NCBI RefSeq assembly: GCF_030209445.1
Contig: NZ_JARVSD010000008.1
Span: 372,001-436,000, forward strand
Length of the DNA stretch: 64,000 bases
Source of the DNA: Promicromonospora sp. MEB111
GTDB lineage: Bacteria > Actinomycetota > Actinomycetes > Actinomycetales > Cellulomonadaceae
Reading direction: 5' to 3'
This document shows, one piece after another, positions 16,285 through 24,682 of this stretch. The position numbers and the translations under genes were made by a program. Under the pieces are notes generated by a model. The model did no database searches, was not told the DNA's origin, and saw only the letters and a program-made list of their open reading frames with translations. Positions within the stretch are counted from its first letter, which is position 1. Each line of letters opens with the position of its first letter.

Positions 16285-16290
16285 AGTATA
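16285..16290 (-). promoter_or_regulatory. -10 element of the TelA-PknG operon promoter
   Basis: TATACT read on the minus strand, 35 nt upstream of the telA start and standing out in a very GC-rich region. It lies in an imperfect dyad (CGCGGC...GCCGCG). The -35 is weak (TCGTCG at 16-nt spacing), which suggests activator dependence or an alternative sigma factor. Confidence 0.5.
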
Positions 16291-16467
16291 TGCCGCGGGC
16301 TACCGTCGACGAGGGGCGGAAGCGCTGCTCGGCGGGGTGAGAACGAGGGGGCGGCGGACAGAGTTCCCGGGGCGGCGGGTGACTGCTCGGTGTGGTGCGC
16401 CTCACCCGGCGTCCTCTCGCGGAATAGGCCCGCCGGGCCCCGAGGTTTGGGAGCATGAACGGAGTCG

Positions 16468-16496
16468 TTCGGACACCCTTCCAGACAGGATGTACA
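16468..16496 (+). promoter_or_regulatory. promoter of the ABC importer operon
   Basis: TTCGGA (16468-16473), 17-nt spacer, TGTACA (16491-16496), then only 7 nt to the ATG at 16504. There is no ribosome site, so the transcript is probably leaderless. Confidence 0.45.
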
Positions 16497-16503
16497 CGAA
16501 GCC

Positions 16504-18183
16504 ATGCCCTCGCGCCGGTTCTCCCGCCCGCGTGCCGCCGTCGTCGTCACGGCCGCCGTCGCCCTGCTGCTCGCCGCCTGTTCTCCCGGGGGAGGGACCA
16601 GCGGCGAACCGTCCGGTGAACCCGTCACGGGCGGCACGCTGACCTACGCGTCGGGCGACGCCGAGCCGTCCTGCCTCGACCCGCACGTCGGCGGCAACTA
16701 CCCGCAGGCGCTCATCGCCACCCAGTACCTGGAGTCGCTGGTCTCGCTCGACGAGGACGGCGAGGTCATCCCGTGGCTCGCCACCGAGTGGGACGTGAGC
16801 GACGACGGCCTGGAGTGGGAGTTCACGCTCCGCGACGACGTGACGTTCACCGACGGCACCCCGTTCGACGCCGAGGCCGTGGCCGCGAACATCGCGCACG
16901 TGCAGGACCCCGCCACGGCGTCGTCCACCGGGTACCTCGCGCTGGCGAAGATCAAGGACGTCGTCGCCGTCGACGACCACCTGGTCCGGCTCGAGATGAG
17001 CGCCCCCGACTCCGCGCTGCTGGAGTCGCTGTCCCAGGTCTGGGTCGCGATGGAGTCGCCGAAGGCCCTGGAGCGCAGCCAGGAGGAGAACTGCGCCGCG
17101 CCCGTCGGCACCGGCCCGTTCGTCGTCGACACGTGGGAGCGCCAGGACTCGGTGACCCTGGTGCGCAACGACGACTACAACTCGCCGCCGGCCGACGTCG
17201 CCGAGGCGACCGAGGGCAGCGACCTGCCGTACCTCGACTCGATCGTGTGGCGGTTCATCCCCGACTCCGCGAGCCGCTACGCCGCGCTGCAGTCCGGCGA
17301 GGTCCAGGTCATCGACAACGCGCAGCCGGACACCATCCGGTCCGCCGAGTCGGACGACGCGATCGAGGAGCTCGACGCCCCGCGCCCGGGCGCCGCCAAC
17401 CGCATCGAGCTCAACTCGGGCAAGGCGCCGTTCGACGACGAGCGCGTGCGCGAGGCGTTCATCCGCTCCGTGAACGTGGACGACGGCATCCAGAGCCTGT
17501 TCTTCGGTACTGCCGAGCGGTCGTACTCGCCGCTGTCCAGCGTCGAGCCGCTGGGGCTGAGCCTGCCCGACCTGTTCACGGTCGACTTCACGGTCGACAC
17601 CGACGCGGCGTCCGACCTGCTGGACGACGCCGGCTGGGCCGAGCGCGACGCCGACGGCTACCGCGTCAAGGACGGTGAGCGCCTCAGCCTCGACTTCCCG
17701 GTGAGCACCAACCAGTCGATCCCCGCCGAGCAGTCCCTGTTCGAGCAGATCCAGGCGGACGCCAAGACCGCCGGCTTCGAGGTCAACCTCCAGCCCCTCG
17801 ACCTGTCGAGCTGGTACGGCGTGCTCGCCGAGAACGACTACGACCTGGTCAGCGCCCCGTACACGAAGGTGGGCCCGGACGTGCTGCGCATCCTGTACCA
17901 CTCGGACTCGATCACCCCGGCGCCGAGCGGCTACTTCGCGAACCTCGCGCAGGTGGACGACGCCGAGCTGGACGACCTGCTCACCCAGGCCTCCGCGACC
18001 AGCGACGCCGACGAGCGGGCCGCGCTCTACGAGCAGGCGCAGCAGATCATCCTGGAGGGCTACTACATCCTGCCGCTGTACGACCAGCAGAACCACTTCC
18101 TGCGCTCGTCCACCGTGCAGGGGCTGCGGGCGATGCCGACGGTGTCGACGCCGACCTTCGCCGGGGCATGGCTGGCGCCTTGA
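16504..18183 (+). CDS. dipeptide/oligopeptide-type ABC transporter substrate-binding lipoprotein
   Basis: Extracytoplasmic SBP family 5 (DppA/OppA/NikA) lipoprotein, 559 aa. Signal peptide with lipobox ending at Cys26 (LLLAAC), then the family pattern: GGTLTYASGDAEPSCLDPH, WLATEWDVSDDGLEWEFTLR, DDVTFTDGTPFDAEAV and the late helical lobe with ERAALYEQAQQIILEGYYI. It captures the substrate for the two permeases that follow. Ligand cannot be told from sequence; peptides, nickel chelates and some sugars all use this family. The end overlaps the first permease by 16 bp. Confidence 0.93.
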   Translation: MPSRRFSRPRAAVVVTAAVALLLAACSPGGGTSGEPSGEPVTGGTLTYASGDAEPSCLDPHVGGNYPQALIATQYLESLVSLDEDGEVIPWLATEWDVSDDGLEWEFTLRDDVTFTDGTPFDAEAVAANIAHVQDPATASSTGYLALAKIKDVVAVDDHLVRLEMSAPDSALLESLSQVWVAMESPKALERSQEENCAAPVGTGPFVVDTWERQDSVTLVRNDDYNSPPADVAEATEGSDLPYLDSIVWRFIPDSASRYAALQSGEVQVIDNAQPDTIRSAESDDAIEELDAPRPGAANRIELNSGKAPFDDERVREAFIRSVNVDDGIQSLFFGTAERSYSPLSSVEPLGLSLPDLFTVDFTVDTDAASDLLDDAGWAERDADGYRVKDGERLSLDFPVSTNQSIPAEQSLFEQIQADAKTAGFEVNLQPLDLSSWYGVLAENDYDLVSAPYTKVGPDVLRILYHSDSITPAPSGYFANLAQVDDAELDDLLTQASATSDADERAALYEQAQQIILEGYYILPLYDQQNHFLRSSTVQGLRAMPTVSTPTFAGAWLAP

Positions 18184-19163
18184 CCCTTCCGGTCGCCACC
18201 ACCGGGGCGCGCAGGAGGCCGGTGCCGGGCAACCGGCACTGGCTGCTGCTGCGCGCCGGTGGCGTCGTCTTCGTCCTGTGGGCGGCCGCGACCATCACGT
18301 TCTTCGCCCTCCGGCTCGTCCCGGGCGACCCCGCCGAGGCGATCCTCGGCGGCCCCGGCTCGCAGGCCGGGCCGGAGGCGCTGGAGCAGGTACGCCGCGA
18401 GTACGGCCTCGACCAGCCGCTCGTCGTCCAGTACCTCACCTACCTCGGCCGGCTGGTGACCGGCGACCTCGGCCAGTCGTACTCGCTGCACAAGCCGGTG
18501 CTGACCGCGATCGGCGAGCAGTTCGGCGCCACGCTCACGCTGGCCCTGGTCTCCCTCGTGCTGGCCTGGGCGCTCGCCACGGGCCTGGCGGCATGGAGCG
18601 TGCGGGGCGGCCGGGTCGCCTGGGCCATCGGCTCCGGGCTGGAGCTCGTCGCCGCCGCCGTGCCGCACTTCTGGCTCGCGACCGTGCTCATCCTCTTCTT
18701 CAGCCTCACCCTCGGCATCCTCCCGCCGGTCAGCGTGCCCGGGCCGCTCGGCATCGTGCTGCCCGCGCTCACCATGGCGATCCCGCTCGCCGGGTTCCTC
18801 GGCCAGGTCATGCGCGAGTCCCTGCTCACGGCCATGGAGTCGCCGTTCGTCACCACGGCCCGGGCGCGCGGCGAGAGCGAGGTGCGGATCTTCTGGCGGC
18901 ACACCCTGCGGCACGCGGCCATCCCCGCCGTCGGCCTGTCCGGCTGGGCCTTCGGATCCCTGATCAGCGGCGCCGTGGTGGTCGAGTCCGTGTTCGCGCG
19001 GCAGGGGCTGGGGCGCAGCCTGCTGTCCGCCGTGCAGCTGCGCGACGTCACGCTCGTGACCGGGATCGTGCTGGTGGTGGCACTCGCGTACACGGTGATG
19101 ACCCTGGTCACCGACCTCGCCGACCGGGTCATCGACCCGCGCACCCGGGCGGTGGCCGAATGA
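18168..19163 (+). CDS. DppB-type ABC transporter permease
   Basis: 331 aa, inner-membrane permease with about six helices. The first periplasmic loop has the family feature LVPGDPAEAILGG and QVRREYGLDQPLVVQYLTYL, and the EAA loop is ATTARARGESEVRIFWRH-like (TARARGESEVRIFWRHTLRH). It forms a heterodimer with the next gene. A basic, non-helical 20-residue N-terminus (ALTLPVATTGARRRPVPGN) is longer than usual. Coupled to both neighbours by overlap. Confidence 0.93.
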   Translation: MAGALTLPVATTGARRRPVPGNRHWLLLRAGGVVFVLWAAATITFFALRLVPGDPAEAILGGPGSQAGPEALEQVRREYGLDQPLVVQYLTYLGRLVTGDLGQSYSLHKPVLTAIGEQFGATLTLALVSLVLAWALATGLAAWSVRGGRVAWAIGSGLELVAAAVPHFWLATVLILFFSLTLGILPPVSVPGPLGIVLPALTMAIPLAGFLGQVMRESLLTAMESPFVTTARARGESEVRIFWRHTLRHAAIPAVGLSGWAFGSLISGAVVVESVFARQGLGRSLLSAVQLRDVTLVTGIVLVVALAYTVMTLVTDLADRVIDPRTRAVAE

Positions 19164-19987
19164 GTCGCGCCCGGGTCGGCGGCCTCCGGTTCACCGTGGC
19201 CGAGGCGGTCGCCGCCGTCTTCCTGCTGCTGCTCGTGGTCGCCGCGCTGTGGCCTGGCCTGCTCGCCCCCGGCGACCCGCTCGCCGTCTCGCACGCCGAC
19301 GCCTTCCAGCCGCCGTCGCTCGCCCACCTCTTCGGGACCGACGAGTCCGGCCGCGACATCTACACCCGCGTGGTGCACGGGGCATCGGAGTCGCTCCGGA
19401 TCGGCGTGCTGGCCACGGCGATCGGCATCGGCCTGGCGATCGTCCTCGGCTTCGTGGCGGGCCTCGGTCCGCGCTGGCTCGACTTCGGCACCACCCGGGT
19501 GGTCGAGGTGCTGTTCGCGTTCCCCGGCCTGCTGCTCGCGCTGCTGTTCATCGTGGTCACGGGGCCGGGCCTGCTGAGCTCCACCATCGCCGTCGGCCTG
19601 GCCACGGCGCCCGGCTACGCGCGCATCATCCGCTCCCAGGTGCGCCGCACGGCGTCCGCCGAGTTCATCGAGGCCGCCCGGGTGCTGGGCCGCGGGCGGC
19701 TCTGGATCACCGCGCGCCACATCCTGCCGAACGTGACCGCCGCGCTGTTCGTGCTGGCCACGCTCGGTCTGGGGCAGGCGATCATCTGGGTGTCCTCCCT
19801 GAGCTACCTCGGCCTGGGGGCCGTGCCGCCCGCCGCGGAGTGGGGCGCGATGCTCGCCGCCGGGCGCACCTACATCGCGAACTTCTGGTGGATGACGTTC
19901 TTCCCGGGCCTCGCGATCGTGGCCAGCGCGGCCGCCGCGACGGTGATCGGCCGGGGCATCCAGAAGCGGAACAGGAGCGGCGCATGA
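19160..19987 (+). CDS. DppC-type ABC transporter permease
   Basis: 275 aa, second permease of the importer. The family features are the early HLFGTDESGRDIYTRVVHG segment and the EAA loop IEAARVLGRGRLWITARHIL, followed by LSYLGLGAVPPAAEWGAML near the last helices. ATGA overlaps join it to both neighbouring genes. Confidence 0.94.
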   Translation: MSRARVGGLRFTVAEAVAAVFLLLLVVAALWPGLLAPGDPLAVSHADAFQPPSLAHLFGTDESGRDIYTRVVHGASESLRIGVLATAIGIGLAIVLGFVAGLGPRWLDFGTTRVVEVLFAFPGLLLALLFIVVTGPGLLSSTIAVGLATAPGYARIIRSQVRRTASAEFIEAARVLGRGRLWITARHILPNVTAALFVLATLGLGQAIIWVSSLSYLGLGAVPPAAEWGAMLAAGRTYIANFWWMTFFPGLAIVASAAAATVIGRGIQKRNRSGA

Positions 19988-21702
19988 GCCGGGTGGAGGG
20001 GACGTCGGCGACGCCGGGCGAGGCGGTGCCGGACCGGCCCGTGCTGGACGTCCGCGACCTCGTCGTGTCGTTCTCCGGCCGGCGGGTGGTCGACGGTGTC
20101 AGCCTCCAGGTCGCGGCGGGCGAGTGCGTCGCGATCGTCGGCGAGTCCGGCTCGGGCAAGAGCGTCACCGCGCGGAGCGTCGTCGGCCTGGCAGGGGAGG
20201 GCGCGCGGGTCTCGGCGGCCCGGCTGTCCGTCGCGGGTCAGGACGTGCTGTCGCTGTCCGGGCGGCGGCTGCGGAAGCTGCGCGGCGGCACCGTCGGGCT
20301 CATCGCGCAGGACGCGCTCGTCTCCCTGGACCCCCTGCGCCCCGTCGGCCGCGAGATCGCCGACACGCTCGCCCTGCACACCGACCTCGACGCCGCCGCG
20401 CGCCGCGCGCGCACCGTCGCGCTCCTGGAGCGGGTCGGTCTGCCCGACGCCGAGCTCCGGGCCGGACAGCGCCCCGGCCAGCTCTCGGGCGGGCAGCGGC
20501 AGCGCGCCCTGATCGCCGCCGGCATCGCGGCCGACCCGCGCCTCGTCGTCGCCGACGAGCCCACCACGGCGCTCGACCAGCCCGTCCAGGCCGGTGTGCT
20601 CCGGCTGCTGGGGCAGCTGCGCGACGAGGGCACCGGCGTGCTGCTGATCAGCCACGACCTGTCAGTGGTGCTGGGCATCGCGGACCGGGTGCTCGTGATG
20701 ACCGACGGCGTGGTGGTCGAGGAGGGCACACCGGCCGAGGTGTTCGAGCGGCCCGGGCACCCGTACACGCGGAAGCTGGTCGACGCCGTCCCGGCGGGGC
20801 GGCCGCGGGGTGAGTCGCTGTCTGTGTCGGCGGGGGCTCTCCCGCCGTCGGCCGGGCCCGGCGTCGGCGAACGTAGTGATGGTCGCTCCAAGAGCGCTGA
20901 CACCGCGACGGACTCTACGTTCGACGGGACCGACGCCGGGGAGCGCGTGCTCGTCGAGGCGCGCGGGCTGTCGCGGGTCTTCCACGTCGGCGGGCGGGAG
21001 ATCGTCGCCACCGACGACGTGTCGTTCACGCTCCGCGCGGGCCGCACCCTGGGGCTCGTCGGCGAGTCCGGCTCGGGCAAGTCGACCACCGCGCGGCTCC
21101 TGCTCGGGCTCGAGCACCCCGACGCCGGCGAGGTCGCGCTGCTGGGCGAACCCTGGAACCCGCTCCCGGAGGCCAGACGCCGTCCGCGCCGGCACCTGAT
21201 CGGCGCGGTGTTCCAGGACGCCCTGAGCTCGTTCGACCCGCGCTGGACGGTCGGTGCCGTCCTGGCCGACGCGATCACCCGCGGCCGCTCGCTCCGGCCC
21301 GGACCCGTGCGCGCGCAGATCGCGGACCTGCTCAACACGGTGGGCCTCGACCCCGCGCTGGCTACCCGCCGTCCGCTGCACCTGTCGGGCGGGCAGCGGC
21401 AGCGCGTCTCGGTCGCGCGGGCGCTCGCGGCCGAGCCCCGGGTGCTCGTCCTGGACGAGCCGGTCTCGGCGCTCGACGTCTCGGTCCAGGCGCAGGTGCT
21501 CGACCTCCTGGACCGGCTCCAGCGGGAGCGCGACCTCGCGTACCTGCTGATCACGCACGACCTCGGCGTCGCGCTGCACATGAGCGACGACCTCGCCGTG
21601 ATGCAGGAGGGCCGCATCATCGAGCAGGGGCCCGCCTCGACGGTGTTCGAGGATGCCGAGCACCCCTACGCGAGGCAGCTCCGGGACGCCGTCCGGCTCT
21701 AG
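19984..21702 (+). CDS. fused DppD-DppF ABC ATPase
   Basis: 572 aa with two complete ATPase domains in one chain, replacing the usual separate DppD and DppF. Each half has Walker A GESGSGKS (about residues 57 and 363), signature LSGGQRQR and Walker B (VVADEPTTALD and LVLDEPVSALD). Both end with the oligopeptide-type segments (HPYTRKLVDA and HPYARQLRDA). The halves are joined by a ~45-residue Ser/Asp/Thr-rich linker encoded partly by an imperfect palindrome (20868-20923). The gene completes the importer, which is followed by a family B palindrome. Confidence 0.93.
   Translation: MSRVEGTSATPGEAVPDRPVLDVRDLVVSFSGRRVVDGVSLQVAAGECVAIVGESGSGKSVTARSVVGLAGEGARVSAARLSVAGQDVLSLSGRRLRKLRGGTVGLIAQDALVSLDPLRPVGREIADTLALHTDLDAAARRARTVALLERVGLPDAELRAGQRPGQLSGGQRQRALIAAGIAADPRLVVADEPTTALDQPVQAGVLRLLGQLRDEGTGVLLISHDLSVVLGIADRVLVMTDGVVVEEGTPAEVFERPGHPYTRKLVDAVPAGRPRGESLSVSAGALPPSAGPGVGERSDGRSKSADTATDSTFDGTDAGERVLVEARGLSRVFHVGGREIVATDDVSFTLRAGRTLGLVGESGSGKSTTARLLLGLEHPDAGEVALLGEPWNPLPEARRRPRRHLIGAVFQDALSSFDPRWTVGAVLADAITRGRSLRPGPVRAQIADLLNTVGLDPALATRRPLHLSGGQRQRVSVARALAAEPRVLVLDEPVSALDVSVQAQVLDLLDRLQRERDLAYLLITHDLGVALHMSDDLAVMQEGRIIEQGPASTVFEDAEHPYARQLRDAVRL
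20868..20923 (+). repeat. imperfect palindrome inside the ATPase linker
   Basis: CGAACGTAG (20868-20876) and CTACGTTCG (20915-20923) are perfect inverted arms; GTCGC/GCGAC (20882-20886 and 20905-20909) also pair. The stretch is visibly less GC-rich than the ABC domains on each side and codes for a polar, Ser/Asp-rich linker. It looks like an intergenic-type palindrome that has become coding. Confidence 0.45.
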
Positions 21703-21759
21703 GGCCGGCTGGGGACGCGGGCGCGGCGCCTGCCGACCTCCGGGGAGAGCTGTGCGCCC

Positions 21760-21810
21760 CCGGGTGGGTAACGCAGGGGTAGCACTGCTAGCTCAGCGTT
21801 ACCCACCCGG
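21760..21810. repeat. palindromic repeat family B, copy 1
   Basis: Perfect 15-bp arms CCGGGTGGGTAACGC / GCGTTACCCACCCGG around a core with TAGCACTGCTA. On the opposite strand the core reads GTAACGCTGAGCTAGCAGTG, the same as in the copy at 63136-63184. It lies 58 bp after the ABC importer operon and may act as its terminator. The rest of the 261-bp gap to the YCII gene holds nothing else obvious. Confidence 0.7.
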
Positions 21811-21963
21811 CGGCGTGCACCTTGCCTCGGAGCCGTCCGGATTCCGGGCCGGCCGGTGCCGGCTGGGAAGCGCTGGAGGGGCCACCCGATGAGTATCGCG
21901 GGCAAACGCCGTCCACCCCGCAGGAGATCGGCCCGATGGGCCGCCGAGACCCGGAGGACTGCG

Positions 21964-22302
21964 ATGCCGCGATATCTGATCTCGTTCGACGACGGCGCGA
22001 TGACGTTCCCGCAGGAGGACCTGCCCGCCGTGGCCGAGGCCTCGCACGCCGTCGTGCAGGCGGCCAAGGACGCCGGTGTGTGGATCTTCGGCGCCGGGCT
22101 GGAGCGCCAGCGGGCGTCGGTCGTCGCGACCGACGGCACCGTGACGGACGGCCCGTTCCCGGAGACGAAGGCCGTGATCGGCGGGTTCTCGATCCTCGAG
22201 GTGGCCAGCCGCGAGGAGGCGCTGAAGTGGGCGGCCCGGATCGCGGAGGGCTGCCGCTGCGCCCAGGAGGTCCGGGAGCTCATGTACGACCCGGAGTCCT
22301 GA
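21964..22302 (+). CDS. YCII-related domain protein
   Basis: 112 aa, dimeric alpha/beta-barrel fold of the YCII/DGPF type (MPRYLISFDDGAM, then TDGTVTDGPFPETKAVIGG and the helix REEALKWAARIAEG). Start ATG 21964 is chosen for GGAGG 6 nt upstream; longer in-frame forms lack a ribosome site. DGPF-domain proteins often pair with ECF sigma factors, but none is adjacent here. Biochemical role is unknown. Convergent with the DNA ligase; a 70-bp perfect palindrome lies between. Confidence 0.88.
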   Translation: MPRYLISFDDGAMTFPQEDLPAVAEASHAVVQAAKDAGVWIFGAGLERQRASVVATDGTVTDGPFPETKAVIGGFSILEVASREEALKWAARIAEGCRCAQEVRELMYDPES

Positions 22303-22360
22303 GCTCCGCCCCGGAGTCCTCAGCGGCGCGCGTCGTCCTCTTCCGGATGCGTGGCGCACA

Positions 22361-22430
22361 TCCCCTTTGAGGCCTAAGTTTCTTCGCTTTGAGCCGGCTC
22401 AAAGCGAAGAAACTTAGGCCTCAAAGGGGA
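22361..22430. repeat. palindromic repeat family A, copy 1 (70-bp perfect palindrome)
   Basis: Two 35-bp arms (22361-22395 and 22396-22430) that are exact reverse complements with no loop. The arm contains CTTTGAGGCC, then GTTTCTTCGCTTTGAGCC, shared with copies at 36093-36156 and 52809-52880. It sits between the convergent YCII and ligase genes, ending 4 bp before the ligase stop, as expected for a two-way terminator. Confidence 0.85.
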
Positions 22431-22434
22431 GCGG

Positions 22435-24051
22435 TCAGACGGCGAGCGAGCGGACCGTGTCGATCGTGTCGGCCTCCGCGGCGGTCTTGTCGTCGCGGTA
22501 GCGCAGCACGCGCGCGAACCGCAGCGCCAGGCCGCCGGGGTAGCGGGTCGAGCGCTGCAGGCCGTCGAACGCGATCTCCACGACCTGTTCCGGCCGGACG
22601 GTGACGACCCAGCCGTTGTCCTCGACCTCCAGCTCCCGGAACCGCTCGGTCTGCCACTCCAGCATCTGGTCGGTCATGCCCTTGAAGGTCTTGCCGAGCA
22701 TCACGAAGCCGCCCTCGGGGTCCCGCGCGCCCAGGTGGATGTTGGACAGCCACCCCTGACGGCGGCCCGAGCCGCGCTCGACCGCCAGCACCACGAGGTC
22801 CAGGGTCTTGCGGGGCTTGACCTTGACCCAGCCGGCGCCGCGTCGTCCGGCCGCGTAGGGGGCGTCCAGCGACTTGACCACCACGCCCTCCTGGCCCTCG
22901 CGGACCGCGCCCGCGAAGAACTCGGCCGCCGCCTCAGGGTCGGACGTCGTCAGACGGCGTACGGTGTGCGGCGCCGCGACCTCGTCGAGCACCGCCAGGC
23001 GGTCGCGCAGCGGGGCGTCGAGCAGGTCGCGGCCGTCGGCGTGCAGCACGTCGAAGAAGAACGGGGTGAGCTCGAACTGGTCGGCCAGCGCCTCCTCCGC
23101 CGACGTCGCCCGGGCCGGCCCGCGCGCCGAGCCGCGCGTCGACTCGTGGGTCGCCGAGCGTGCGGCCGTCTCCTGGAACGGCCGGGGGACGCCGTTCGGC
23201 CCGACGCCGAGCGCCTCGCCGTCCAGCACCAGCCGGTCCGACGGCAGGGCGCGCACCACCTCGACGATCTCGGGCACGCGCTCGGTGATGTCGTCCAGGG
23301 AGCGCGTGACCACCCGCACGTCGTCGCCGAGCCGGTGCACCTGGATGCGGATGCCGTCGAGCTTCACGTCCACGCACAGCTCACCGGGCTCGTCGCCGGA
23401 CGCAAGCTTCTCGAAGGCGGCCGCGATGTCCGGGGCGGACTGCGCGAGCATCGGCCGCACCGGCCGCCCCACCTCCAGGGTGAAGGCCGCCAGCGCGGCC
23501 GACGGGTCGTCCGCGAGGAGCGCGGCGCTCGCGACCGGCCCGGTGGCCCCGCGCAGCATGACGGCGCGGCGGACGGCGTCGGCGGGCGTCCCGGCGGCCT
23601 CCGCGACGGCGTCGACGACGACGGAGTCGAGCGCGCCCTGCCGCAGCTCGCCCGCGACCAGGCCGCGGAGGAACGCCTGCTCCCGCTCGGTCGCGGAGCC
23701 GAAGAGCTCCGCGGCCGCGGCGGAGCGCGCCTGGGCCGAGCCCGAACCCTCCAGGGCGGCCATCGCGGCGAACGCGGCGTCGACGTCGCGGACCGTGAGC
23801 GTGGGGTCTGCGGCCGGCGGCGGCAGATCGCGCAGCGCGGCGTAGCCGAGGCCCGTGCGGCGCTGGCGCAGTGCGCCGGCGAGGTAGGCGACGACGATCT
23901 CCAGGTCGTCGGCGACCGCTCCCGGGTTCGTGTCAGCGGCGCCGCCGTCCGCCGTCCGGCGCAGCAGGTCGGCGATGGCCGCACGCTTGGCCAGGCGCGA
24001 GCGCGTGGCGGCGACGGCGTCGGACGTGGCGGCGACCTCGGCGAGCAGCAT
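22435..24051 (-). CDS. ligB: ATP-dependent DNA ligase
   Basis: Accessory ATP-dependent ligase, 538 aa, with the N-terminal DNA-binding domain, nucleotidyltransferase domain and OB fold. The adenylated lysine is in [11 protein letters not shown] (motif I, KxDGxR form); [26 protein letters not shown] and WVKVKPRK supply motifs III, IIIa, IV and V. The order and size match the LigB type of mycobacteria and streptomycetes, distinct from the essential NAD-dependent LigA and from multi-domain LigD. No Ku gene is nearby, so a repair-specific role is not indicated by context. Start ATG at 24051; no clear ribosome site. Confidence 0.93.
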   Translation of the reverse strand: MLLAEVAATSDAVAATRSRLAKRAAIADLLRRTADGGAADTNPGAVADDLEIVVAYLAGALRQRRTGLGYAALRDLPPPAADPTLTVRDVDAAFAAMAALEGSGSAQARSAAAAELFGSATEREQAFLRGLVAGELRQGALDSVVVDAVAEAAGTPADAVRRAVMLRGATGPVASAALLADDPSAALAAFTLEVGRPVRPMLAQSAPDIAAAFEKLASGDEPGELCVDVKLDGIRIQVHRLGDDVRVVTRSLDDITERVPEIVEVVRALPSDRLVLDGEALGVGPNGVPRPFQETAARSATHESTRGSARGPARATSAEEALADQFELTPFFFDVLHADGRDLLDAPLRDRLAVLDEVAAPHTVRRLTTSDPEAAAEFFAGAVREGQEGVVVKSLDAPYAAGRRGAGWVKVKPRKTLDLVVLAVERGSGRRQGWLSNIHLGARDPEGGFVMLGKTFKGMTDQMLEWQTERFRELEVEDNGWVVTVRPEQVVEIAFDGLQRSTRYPGGLALRFARVLRYRDDKTAAEADTIDTVRSLAV

Positions 24052-24093
24052 GCTCCATCTTGACCCGCCGCCCGACCAGCCGCGGCCTCAGGT

Positions 24094-24186
24094 GTTGACC
24101 ACAGCTGCTGCTGCCACGCCGGAGCCGGTTCTGGCAGGAACTGCTGTGGTCAGCACCGGAGCCTGGCAGCAACTGCTGTGGTCAAC
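24094..24186. repeat. three-armed repeat, one inverted and two direct copies
   Basis: A ~22-bp unit (CTGGCAG-AACTGCTGTGGTCA) occurs at 24131-24152 and 24163-24184 in direct orientation and, slightly diverged, inverted at 24094-24116. The inverted copy can pair with either direct copy. The element fills the space between the SnoaL-like stop and the ligase start. It could end the first transcript or regulate the ligase promoter. Confidence 0.6.
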
Positions 24187-24189
24187 GCA

Positions 24190-24594
24190 TCAGGCCCACC
24201 ACGTCAGGTGAGCAGGCGCCTCGGCGGTCGGCTCGATGAGCTCCCAGGCCTCGGCGATGCGGCCGTCCTCGAACCGCATGATGTCGACCACCGTGATCTC
24301 CGGCCCGGCGGGGAGCCGTCGCCGCGAGTGCAGCATGACGTGGTCGTCGCTCGCCAGGAGATGCACCAGCTCGACCTCCATACCCGCGATGTGCTCCAGC
24401 GAGCCGCGGACGGCGGCGAGCCACTCGGCCTTGGTCCGGGACAGCCCGTCGGGCCGGTGGTGGACGAAGCCGTCGCTGAGCACCCGCCCGACGGCGTCGA
24501 CGTCGCCCGTCTCGGTGAGGGCCGCGAAGGCGGCGGTGACGATGCTCGTGTTGTCGCCAGCGGTGCCCGGTGTGGTCGTGTCCTGTGTCGTCAT
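24190..24594 (-). CDS. SnoaL-like / NTF2-fold protein
   Basis: 134 aa, alpha+beta cone fold. Recognised from the pattern VLSDGFVHHRPDGLSRTKAEW, the central helix and strands ELVHLLASDDHVMLHSRRR and the terminal IMRFEDGRIAEAWELIEP. The family includes polyketide cyclases, ester cyclases and many small ligand binders; no specific reaction can be read. It is transcribed divergently from an XRE-MmyB regulator at 24683, and a palindrome (24630-24646) lies between, so the regulator probably controls it. Confidence 0.85.
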   Translation of the reverse strand: MTTQDTTTPGTAGDNTSIVTAAFAALTETGDVDAVGRVLSDGFVHHRPDGLSRTKAEWLAAVRGSLEHIAGMEVELVHLLASDDHVMLHSRRRLPAGPEITVVDIMRFEDGRIAEAWELIEPTAEAPAHLTWWA

Positions 24595-24629
24595 GCCCGC
24601 AGTCTTCGACAGCGCCGCGACGGTTGTCG

Positions 24630-24646
24630 ATGAACTGGGAGTTCAT
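24630..24646. promoter_or_regulatory. putative operator between SnoaL-like and XRE genes
   Basis: ATGAACT-GGG-AGTTCAT, a perfect 7-bp inverted repeat with a 3-bp spacer, centred in the 88-bp divergent promoter region. Its position suggests binding by the XRE regulator, controlling both directions. Confidence 0.5.
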
Positions 24647-24682
24647 GGCGCTCCGGCCCGCCGTGCACGACACTCGACGTCC

